Part shown: positions 34,125 to 44,300 of the stretch, in pieces
Numbering within the stretch: position 1 is the first letter of the stretch
Layout: every line of letters starts with the position of its first letter
Source of the DNA: Ancylostoma caninum
Lineage: Eukaryota > Nematoda > Chromadorea > Rhabditida > Ancylostomatidae
DNA: 64,000 bases
Reading direction: 5' to 3'
Assembly (NCBI GenBank): GCA_037903475.1
Contig: JBAJFG010000582.1
Coordinates: 62,001 to 126,000 of the forward strand
Translations under genes and position numbers: made by a program
The notes under the pieces: model-generated
Told to the model about the DNA's origin: nothing
The model's input: the letters and a program-made list of their open reading frames with translations, nothing else
Databases searched by the model: none

Positions 34125-34285
34125 CCGAATATTCGTATTCGAATAAATATTCGAAAAATTCGAATATTCGAATATTCGAATAGTCGAATATTCGAGAATC
34201 CCCCAATATTCGAACATATTCGAATTCGAATATTCGACAGGTCGCACTATTCGAATATATTCGAATATTCGAAGCCCATATTCGA
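34125..34285 (-). repeat. TTCGAATA-word repeat (family C), copy 1
   Basis: Runs of ATTCGAATATTCGAATATTC with partial words, bounded on the plus-strand left by GCAATTATAGTTCTAACCG. The word is self-complementary, so the array can fold on itself in many registers. Confidence 0.8.
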
Positions 34286-34854
34286 TATTCGATCGCCATT
34301 CAAAGCAAAAAAAACTAGCGTGTGTCCTTTAGCGGTACTAGGGATGTAACCGGACAGCGTTAGCAACACAACTTTCGCGTAAAATAAAGCAGATTATACG
34401 CATCATCACCACGATTACGAAATATCTGCAGATCTGCAGTAAGGCACCAGGAGAACAATATGCTTTCAGAACATCGTAGTGTGTATGGTTGGTCTAAATT
34501 TTCCTCGTGCTACTTTTATAGTATTTGCTCATTGTACCTTCTCTTCGCAACTACTTCCGTGCGTCCCCTACCCATTTCTCCGTTCTCTTTTCCCCTTTGA
34601 TATCTCGGCAAATGTCCACACTTATGAGAGAGACCATAACTCCAACCACGTTTTGTGTGATTTTACCTTATAGCGCGGTTTATGCTGGTCACATCTCAGA
34701 AGTATAGCAGAAGATACTTACTATTGAAGTTTTGCTTTCGTTGTTCTGTGCTAGATTTACTGTCGAAGCTTTACGATGAAGAATGAACTGATCACTTGAG
34801 ACAAGCTTCTTTGATGTCAGGCGATATTCGCAGAGATTTCTTTAGCAAATGCTT

Positions 34855-35030
34855 CTCAAATATTCGAATATTCGAATGTTCGAATATTCGAATGTTCGAA
34901 TATTCGAAACCCTTGATATTCGAATATTCGAATTCGAATACTTCTGACATTGGACATTCGAATAATATTCATTCGTTCGAATGGTTTCTGAAGAGTCGAA
35001 TATTCGATATTCGAATATCCGAAGCTCCTC
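34855..35030 (+). repeat. TTCGAATA-word repeat (family C), copy 2
   Basis: Runs of AATATTCGAATATTCGAATG words, ending near GTTAACTATAGTAGCAATG. That flank resembles the complement of the left flank of the copy at 34125, so the two copies are probably inverted relatives. Confidence 0.75.
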
Positions 35031-35049
35031 TTCGAATGTGTTAACTATA

Positions 35050-35312
35050 GTAGCAATGATGCTTTCGGCAAGATGTGGTCGAGAATATGTAGAAGGAGTG
35101 CAATATCTCGAACCGGAGGCTCGCCCGCCATTAACGTCGACTTTAGTCCAAAAAAGGTAGTTAATGAGCAAAGGAGCGGACATGAACGCTATGGCCATTA
35201 CTCTTCCGACATAATGAGTGCTCAGTGGAACATAAATTAAAACAGCGAAAAGTGCATAGATCAAAGATTGTTGAATTCTAGAGCCGTGTTGACTCTCATA
35301 AAAACGGCTCAT
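35050..35312 (-). CDS. Hypothetical protein segment with two hydrophobic stretches
   Basis: An open frame from ATG at 35312 reads MSRFYESQHGSRIQQSLIYA. It has two likely membrane segments, LIYALFAVLIYVPL (about residues 17-30) and VMAIAFMSAPLLINYLFW (about 38-55), then a polar part. Its 3' part runs into the family C repeat, so the real end or donor is unknown. I recognise no receptor family. It could be one exon of a membrane protein or a chance open frame. Confidence 0.35.
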
Positions 35313-35395
35313 AATGGCTTCAGCATTGATGCATGACTGATGTTTTCATTCGTGTTGAAAGTGGTTAATGCATGGAAAGGGCAACTTCTTTCTTT

Positions 35396-36424
35396 TCAAC
35401 AGAAATATTGAGTGTGATTGCCACTGTGTAGGTGCTTTTTTTTCAGATTTTTTGTACGAGGATTAATTCTCTTACGAAGGACTTCCGCAAATCTTTGCTG
35501 AATTAGAGAAAATTCGAGAAGAATTTTGAAAAATAAATGGGTTAGAGGATTGGCGCATATGCCATATATGTATATGATAGAAAATGCTGTGATTTTGGGA
35601 CATGCGTTAAGCACGTAATTCAAAGTTAAGCCCTGAATTTGAGATTTTTTTTGAGCTCTGTTGTCGAATATGATCTAGTCGTGATTATAATTTGTTGGTT
35701 TTCGCTTCATTTTCTGGTAATCGGTTAACCACATATAGAGAGTACATATAGAGGGCAAGGACATGGGAAGACACTAAAAAATTCATATTCACTGGTCATA
35801 GGAAAAGTTTATGCATTTGTTCGCGACATAGAATTCTACCAGTTACAGCGGACAAGGTCTGACTCTATGAGAAAATCACCTTCAGTTTTTTTTTCCGACG
35901 TATTGGACCCTGTTGCAGCATCGTTAAAAGTATGCCCGAGAATTGAGTTGGGTAATAAGTTTGCGCCGTTTTCTATGTGCATCGAAACCAGTGTATTTTG
36001 AACACCCCATTTACAACAAGTTCAGCACTTTTCCATATAACTCTTTTCCTCCTGTATTAATGCTGGCCAGAGGCAGCGCAGCTCCTTATTTCCATGTCAG
36101 TGGAAAGCCACATTATTAGAGACGACTCACCCTGTGCCCTATGACTCCAATTCTTGGATGAAGCTTCTGTGAAATAGTTGAGAAATTGAACAAAATAAGT
36201 GATTGGTGACTGCTTCAAACCTATAGAGTTAGCACCAGTAGAATTACCTTTCTCCACAGCAGCTCCATTAATGCTTTGCTGAAACTTGCCCGAAGAAGGC
36301 GCGCCTTCTCAATTGAAAGAGGCACTGAGCAAAGATATGTCTTTTTTTCAAGGAATGGATCAGATGGACGCAGGTGTTGCTGAGAATTAACATCTCTCCT
36401 CCACATGGTGATTCTCCTCCACAT
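35396..36424 (-). CDS. Small basic protein, three-exon model, function unknown
   Basis: Exon 1 (36424-36248, 59 codons) starts MWRRITMWRRD and ends ALMELLWRK at a GTAATT donor. Exon 2 (36166-36131) is only 36 nt, follows TTTCACAG, reads KLHPRIGVIGHR and ends at GTGAGT. A candidate exon 3 (35497-35396) follows TTTCTCTAATTCAG and reads QRFAEVLRKRINPRT, ending QYFC and TGA. All junctions are phase 0, giving 104 residues. The segment SIEKARLLRASFSKAL looks like an amphipathic helix, but I do not recognise a family. Exons 1-2 are well supported; exon 3 is tentative because 630 bp lie between. It is divergently placed 1.9 kb from the secreted gene at 38339. Confidence 0.5.
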
Positions 36425-36456
36425 CTAGAGCAACAACAATCTGATAATCGAGTTAC

Positions 36457-36463
36457 TTTTATA
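36457..36463 (-). promoter_or_regulatory. TATA box of the small basic protein gene
   Basis: GGTATAAAAGTAAC on the minus strand, 33-39 bp upstream of ATG 36424, followed by an initiator-like TTATCAGATTG. Confidence 0.6.
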
Positions 36464-36601
36464 CCAACTCCTCATTAAAATGAAGAGACAACATGGAAAA
36501 ACCGCACTCTTCCGTTGCCCAACTCAATACAAGCAAGAGTTACTTGATAGAAGCAGTTATTTGCAACGAAATGTGTAGGCGGCTCTTTGAGGGTGAAGGG
36601 C

Positions 36602-36787
36602 AATTTATACTAGTCAGACGCACGCTTCCATTTGCGAAGGACTTCCCACGAAGATTGGCCAACGCGGCATGTACGATACTTCCTCACTGTTTAGAACGCA
36701 CGGCCGCCATGAGGCCATAAACGCGTGCGTTCTGCGTCAGCGATGCGACTGGCCCTATCTTTCATACGCACGCATCTAGTATAAATT
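36602..36787. mobile_element. MITE, family AATTTATACTAG, copy 1
   Basis: Left end AATTTATACTAGTCAGACGC and right end GCATCTAGTATAAATT are inverted. The same ends occur at 46951-47154. The interior is not obviously conserved. Confidence 0.65.
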
Positions 36788-36789
36788 AT

Positions 36790-38280
36790 CCTTGAACCAC
36801 TCCAGCGCTTTTTCTACCACGTGGTTTGTTCTGCGGTGCATTGCGTTGCGATGGACTTATAACAATAAGACGAAAAAAAAAACGTGAATTCACGATCACG
36901 ATACTGGCGTGCTTCTCAATGTGATGCCGCGAATAACAAGTGCATGCGGAGATATGTGGCCCTCACTTGGGTGATATGGTGAGCCGAAGATGACCTATAC
37001 ATATAGTGAAGAGAGGGAGAGCACAGCAGAAGATAGGCAACTCTCAGCTGCTGATACTCCGCTGCGGCGTTTCTGTGATTGAAACAAGATAAGCTGAAGG
37101 AAAAACATGGTACTTTGGAAGGCAAGGGCACCCGGCTCCAGACGTTCCTCCATTTGTTGTAGCGGCACATCCTTATATCTTTGTCTTCATAAAGATAAAG
37201 GCACAGGTGAAGTCTTAATAATAGGCAGGTCCAGCAAATTGTCAGGATTTACTAGTAGAATTAATACCAGGAAAATCTTTGTGGTACCAAGACATCAGTG
37301 GTGCGAAAGAAGCTCTCCATGCAAGTGCTCCTCTGTAGAAGGGCGTGCGATATGGGCCGGAAATGAATCACGTGCACCCATTATGTCACCGGAAGAACCG
37401 CAATTTTGAGGACGAGACGCACGCAAAGTCACGTTCAATCTCCTCCTATTTGTTTTCCTCAATCGTAAGAATTGTGGTCTCAGCGGTGGTAATCAGCAGG
37501 GAAAGGTTGATAGCACTGGAGTTCCTCTACCAGTCTACGGATATCACGCAGCTGATTCCCTTCAACAGCTTCGATATGCGTGCGTCATTCACTTGAAACG
37601 GACAACCGGAATGCGTTCCGTGGTCGATGCAAAGTAGCAGAATCTCACCTTTGCCATGTAGTAAAAGACAATCGAAGAACACGTCGCATCACATACCTTT
37701 TTTGCCAAATCGTACAGTTGCTCTCTCTCTCTCCCTCACGAGTTTGTAAAACTGGGTGAGGGGAGGAGGCGGTGTAGAAAAGCTCTGGAGGGAGGCGACG
37801 ACGAAACAATGAGCCGAAGGTCGGCTCACCGTCGGCTCTGGTTTGTAAACACGATCAGCCACTAACCGCTGACAACCGTGTTGTTTGAATGACTCGGCTT
37901 TTTCAAAACTTTCTAACCATTAGAGATTTCGAACCTCCAACCATGAGAGAGCTGAAATGTCTGATTGTCCTCGTAGTATGCTGACATATCTCTACAACAG
38001 ATCTCACGGCTAACGGAACTCATTTGGCCGTAATAACTCAAGCGGCTAGTGAATTTCTTCCCACATAACATAGTTTTGATGTGTTAAGCTCAAAAATACA
38101 TTCCTGCGGTTACAAAATATGTGGGTTTTGATCTGAGAAATGGTGGAGCCTAGCAGTCAAATCACCCACCAGGAAGTCGCGCTCATACACAAATGCTCAT
38201 GTGCTCGACGGCCCACCGTTCATCATCCATCAGCTATCCGAGAATGACCTCAACGGGCTGCGGATCATGTTTGCTTGCTC
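36790..38280. other. Intergenic between divergent genes
   Basis: No firm gene. The minus strand at 37575-37485 reads QLRDIRRLVEELQCYQPFPA and then a stop, which looks protein-like but has no clear splice site. The rest is unassigned. Confidence 0.35.
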
Positions 38281-38284
38281 AGTG

Positions 38285-38292
38285 TATATAAA
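38285..38292 (+). promoter_or_regulatory. T-A-rich core promoter (TATATAAA) of the tandem-exon gene
   Basis: TATATAAA within GTGTATATAAACCACAG lies about 47-54 bp upstream of the ATG at 38339. A TTTCCAG at about 38319-38325 could be a trans-splice acceptor. Confidence 0.6.
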
Positions 38293-38338
38293 CCACAGTG
38301 GAGTAGGTTATGCGCTGATTTCCAGTTTGGAGTGTACT

Positions 38339-41300
38339 ATGAAGGTGGCCGTGGCCGTATTACTACTCTCATGTTGCTGCTTCAACGCGAAATCGATTAA
38401 AAAGGAACCACTGGGCAGTTATCGCACTGCGTCTGTTGTGGACGACATCAGTAGAGAGGCAAGACGTTACAAAAGATACGGGAGCGAAAGAAGATCCGAA
38501 TACGGCGATGATCGTGCGATTGATGACCATTACCTAGACGGAATTCTGGACCAGGAGAATCGTCGTAACATCAGGTAAGGCCCGATTTCACAGATCATCA
38601 CGGAGACCATATATAATCTAGACAGATCATAATATAAAAAGAATGGTAAGCAAAATGCGCGGGCAAATTCTGTACCCATGTTGCGGCGCGGTTGCGTTTA
38701 CGGTCACAGCGACTGGAGCAGACTACAATGCAGTTTTTTCTCAACTAATGGAATTTCGGTTTTTTGACAGGTTCACCGGGATTGGACGGGCGCTGTGGCT
38801 TGCCGCGCGATTGATCGGTGTCGCGCATCCGACGGGGATTGCCGCGGGGTGCGGCGGCGGGGTTGGACCTCTCCAATTTCGATGGGACCTTCAAATTTGG
38901 ATGGGGACCTTGACCGGACTGACCGATCGATGCCCTAAACTTGAAATTCAACGGGGATTGCGATGGGGGAACGGGGACGGGAGTTGAGATCTCGGATTTT
39001 GACGGGACCATCAAATTTTGGACGGGGTACCTTGAAGGACATGGCCACGGGGGTCAGAACGGGGGACGGGGTTTGACCACTCGACGTTTAACATCACTTT
39101 GAATTTGGGCGAGATCGAAAGCTGATTGCACCGCTTGCGACCATGTCATGTTCACAGCACGCCATCGCGTCCGATCTGGGCTGGGATTCATAAAACGATA
39201 ACCAAGCAAACCCAGTCTAACAACCAACTTTTGCCGTCTGCGTCTCTTAGCACCATGTAGTCAATACGATAACCAATCACACTAGGCATCCTTGGTTTGC
39301 TTGGTTATCGTTTCATGAATCCCAGCCCTGGCAAGTTTGGTAACGTCGGGAGTGGTTAGTATTTGGATCGGAGACGCCTCGAGATTTCCAGGTGTCCGAG
39401 GGTTTTTTTTTCGATTTTTGTTTTGCACCTTGCCTATCTCCTCCATATCATAATATAGAAAGAATGGTAAGCAAAATGCGCGGGCAAATTCTGTACCCAT
39501 GTTGCGGCGCGGTTGCGTTTACGGTCACAGCGACTGGAGCAGACTACAATGCAGTTTTTTCTCAACTAATGGAATTTCGGTTTTTTGACAGGTTCACCGG
39601 GATTGGACGGGCGCTGTGGCTTGCCGCGCGATTGGTCGGTGTCGCGCATCCGACGGGGATTGCCGCGGGGTGCGGCGGCGGGGTTGGACCTCTCCAATTT
39701 CGATGGGACCTTCAAATTTGGATGGGGACCATGACCGGACTGACCGATCGATGCCCTAAACTTGAAATTCAACGGGGATTGCGATGGGGGAACGGGGACG
39801 GGAGTTGAGATCTCGGATTTTGACGGACCATCAAATTTTGGACGGGGTACCTTGAAGGACATGGCCACGGGGGTCAGAACGGGGACGGGGTTTGACCACT
39901 CGACGTTTAACATCACTTTGAATTTGGGCGAGATCGAAAGCTGATTGCACCGCTTGCGACCATGTCATGTTCACAGCACGCCATCGCGTCCGATCTGGGC
40001 TGGGATTCATGAAACGATAACCAAGCAAACCCAGTCTAACAAACCAACTTTTGCCGTCTGCGTCTCTTAGCACCATGTAGTCAATACGATAACCAATCAC
40101 ACTAGCCATCCTTGGTTTGCTTGGTTATCGTTTCATGAATCCCAGCCCTGGCAAGTTTGGTAACGTCGGGCGTGGTTAGTATTTGGATCGGAGACGCCTC
40201 GAGATTTCCAGGTGTCCGAGGATTTTTTTTTTCGATTTTTGTTTTGCACCTTGCCTATCTCCTCCATATCATAATATAAAAAGAATGGTAAGCAAAATGC
40301 GCGGGCAAAATCTGTACCCATGTTGCGGCGCGGTTGCGTTTACGGTCACAGCGACTGGAGCAGACTACAATGCAGTTTTTTCTCAACTAATGGAATTTCG
40401 GTTTTTTGACAGGTTCACCGGGATTGGACGGGCACTGTGGCTTGCCGCGCGATTGATCGGTGTCGCGCATCCGACGGGGATTGCCGCGGGGTGCGGCGGC
40501 GGGGTTGGACCTCTCCAATTTCGATGGGACCTTCAAATTTGGATGGGGACCATGACCGGACTGACCGATCGATGCCCTAAACTTGAAATTCAACGGGGAT
40601 TGCGATGGGGGAACGGGGACGGGAGTTGGGATCTCGGATTTTGACGGGACCATCAAATTTTGGACGGGGTACCTTGAAGGACATGGCCACGGGGGTCAGA
40701 ACGGGGGACGGGGTTTGAGCACTCGACGTTCAACATCACTTTGAATTTGGGCGAGATCGAAAGCTGATTGCACCGGTTGCGACCATGCCATGTTCACAGC
40801 ACGCCATCGCGTCCGATCTGGCAAGTTTGGTAACGTCGGGCGTGGTCCCCTCCGGTGCATCTATCGACATTTCTGGTGATTATCGATTTTTTGGGGGATT
40901 CACAAACTACCAGGGAATGAGTCCTCATCCAACAACATGGCTATTGTGCAGAGACTTCGAGAACCGACGGTTTTAGTTTCTATACAAATTTCTAACTTTT
41001 CCTGTTTTGCAATTTTGGTATAGGAAAACGTAGCGGGCGGGAGGTGGGTGGTAATAAAGTCCGGGAAAGCTATATGACTAGCGCCCTTGTGCTTGCAGAT
41101 GGTGCTCCGTGAGTGCGACGTGATAATAGCATCCGCGAATCTATCGATGTGTCCGGTTTTCGTGCGATTTTTCGAAGAATTCGACGACTTACGAGCGAAA
41201 ATGTGGGGAAAAATTCGAAGGAATTGCGAAAACCTTGGTTTCCCTTCCAGAATCCCCTTCACTCTTCCTTCTAGCACCCTATTAATATGACAGGAGTATA

Positions 41301-44300
41301 GGAAATTGATCTCGCGGCAACCTACTCCCGAATCCATCCTTCATCTTATACAATCTCTCCTTCTTTCTAGGCCATTGAGGGAGAATATGTAGTGCATAGT
41401 GTTCTACACAGCATTGAGGTTCAAAAAAACTTCCACTGCAGGAACATCATCTAGAAAGAAACAAAGAAGGGTTTCACATGGTCACTATAATCCACTCCTC
41501 TTCCTGAGATTGAGCAAAACCGTAGAGAAAACTCACCCTCCCACCTTCTCGTGTGTCTCCCCCACCCTGTCAATTCATCCCGTTCCTGAGTTCAGGCAAA
41601 GAGTGAGAGAAAAATTGATACACTCGCTTTATGGGTCTGACAGAGCTCATTGATGCAGCACCTTCTCTAAGTCAAGGCAAATTTTGAATCTTAATAGGAT
41701 AAAAGAATGTATTATAGATAAAAGCGCACAGGAAAGTCAGTCTTCTCACCACTTATTTCTCTCAGCAACAACATGGATCATCTCCCTTCCCAGAAACTCA
41801 GGCAATAGCCTAGGCAATAATTCGCGCACCCAACCCGTGTATCTCAACAACCCCGTGGATCACCCTCTTTTCCTAAGCTTAGGCAAAAGCTTAGACAGTA
41901 ACTTGCGCATCCACCCTATGCATTTCGCCAACCTCGTGAATGACCTCCCTTCCCAGAAGCTCAGGGAATAGCCTAGACAATGACTTGCGACCCACCCCAT
42001 GTATCTGGCCTACCCCGTGGATTACCTCCTTTCCAGAAGCTTATGGAAGAGCCTAGGCGGTAAACTGCGCACCCACCCCATGTATGTCACCAACCTCAAG
42101 GATAACCACTCCTTCCTATGCTAAGGCGAAAGCCTAGACAATAACTTGCACACCCACCCCATGTATCTGGCCAACCCTGTGGATTACCTCCCTTTCTAGA
42201 AGCTCAGCCGGAAGCTTAGACAACAACTTGCACACCCACCCCATGTATCTGGCCAACCCCGTGGATTACCTCCCTTTCCAGAAGCTCAGGCGGAAGCCTA
42301 GACAATAACTTGCACACCCACCCCATGTATCTGGCCAAACCCGTGGATTACCTCCTTTTCCAGAAGCTCAGGCGAAAGCCTAGACAATAAATTGCACACC
42401 AACCCCATGCATCTGATCTGGCCAACCCCGTGGATTACCTCCCTTTCCGGAAGCTCAGGCGAAAGCCTAGACAATAACTTGCACACCCATCCCATGTATC
42501 TGGCCAACCCCGTGGACTACCTCCCTTTCCAGAAGCTCAGGCGAAAGCCCAGACAATAACTTCACACCCTCCCCATGTATCTGGCCAAACCCGTGGATTA
42601 CCTCCTTTTTCAGAAGCTCAGGCGAAAGCCTAGACAATAACTTGCACACCCACCCCCGGCATCTGGCCAACCCCGTGGATTACCTCCCTTTCCAGAAGCT
42701 CAGGCGAAAGCCTAGACAATAACTTGCACACCCACCCCCGGCATCTGGCCAACCCCGTGGATTACCTCCCTTTCCAGAAGCTCAGCCGGAAGCTTAGACA
42801 ATAACTTGCACACCCTCCCCATGTATCTGGCCAACCCCGTGGATTACCTCCCTTTCCAGAAGCTCAGGCGAAAGCCTAGACAATAACTTGCACACCCACC
42901 CCATGTATCTGGCCAACCCCGTGGATTACCTCCCTTTCCAGAAGCTCAGGCGAAAGCCTAGACAATAACTTGCGCACCCACCCCATGTATCTGGCCAACC
43001 CCATGGTCATCTCCTCAAAGCTTATTGTTAGCATGGCTACTTATCTCATTTTTATGAGCACATTTTTTAAACATTTTTTTGTGTTCAAAAACCATTTCTT
43101 TGAAATTGGGACACTGCGCGAATTCTGCTGATTGCAAGGTAGTGCAGAAGAACAGTGTTCCGAAGTGATGGCTATAATCATCGTTTGGAACTTTTCTATT
43201 CGACGCAATTCTGTGGTGTCGTATTGGTGATTCGATAAAGAAAAAGAAACTGGGTAGGAAATAGATGGTCTTGATGTTAATTTTTTCTTCTCATTTGATT
43301 TTTGATGTCAGTTTTTGTTCGTAACTTTCTTGTTCATAACCGAAATATAAAATTGTTTTCATAAGTTTTGTTTGAACTACGGGGATGTGATAGTCATACG
43401 TAGCGATAACGCTAAGCGAGTACTTGAATGGTTGATTTACCAAGCGATTTACCAAATTTGTACAAATCAACTGTGTTAAAACAATATGAAGTAGCGCATC
43501 TCAAATTTGAGGAAATTAGTCCTACAACAAGTTGGCGCACATGAAAAAAAAAACACTGGGTCATTACTGTCACAGTTTTTGGAGCGTACTACACTAACGT
43601 AACTTACGGGGCCACTAGTCACAGAAAAAGATTTATCGAAAGTTCAGATCTGAGATGGGCAGAACACGCGATTCTGGAGATCATGACTCAACAGACGATA
43701 ACACCAAGTCTGGAAGGATAAACCGCCTGAAGCAACTGAACCGCGACTCCAAACCTAGTTCTTCAAACGCTGACTACACAGACTATGCAGATTACAACCC
43801 CTACTATTATCAGGACAAAACAGAAGACCTGGCCGATGAGTTTTATGAGGACGAGGGAATGCCCGACTACACAGATTATGACGCCGACTATCCTCTGGAC
43901 AGAAACCGAGACCAGGTGGATCGGTATAGCTCCAGCACCAAGAACAAGAAAAGGTCCGATCACAGAGACTATTATGCGGGCAAACTGCGGAAAATGATAA
44001 AGCGGATCCTTAAATCCGAGACGGGGAGATCACGCGATTACCCAGACTATGACGCAACGGACGATAGTCGAACTAGTTCTTTTATAAAGAAACTCATGCA
44101 CCCACTAATAAGGAACTCCAGACGTGGTTTCATAAGAAATTCAGACAGTGAAGAAGAAGAGCGGGAAGAGTATGATGGACAGGAAGAGAGAGACAGTGCC
44201 TACCCTGATTATCGAGATGATTCTGATGATGAAGAAGATGACGATGGAAGTCAACACCTAACTGACCGTATCAAATCTGTAGGAATTGCTCACTTGGTAA

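Larger units (their letters stand above)
38627..40850 (+). repeat. 821-bp tandem repeat, 2.7 copies, inside intron 1
   Basis: The word GAATGGTAAGCAAAATGCGC recurs at about 38641, 39462 and 40283, an exact 821-bp spacing. Copies are almost identical, including an open frame (MVSKMRGQ...) repeated at 38643, 39464 and 40285 that I treat as incidental. The third copy ends near 40846 and lacks the small element present in copies 1 and 2. Confidence 0.9.

Noticed and set aside
38643..40644. A 114-codon frame conserved in all three 821-bp copies
   Set aside because: Conservation is explained by recent tandem duplication; the reverse strand is equally open, and it lies in the intron of a better-supported gene. 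I recognise no family.
41500..43010. CRISPR-like regular repeat array
   Set aside because: A head-to-tail 82-bp minisatellite without unique spacers, in a eukaryotic intron.
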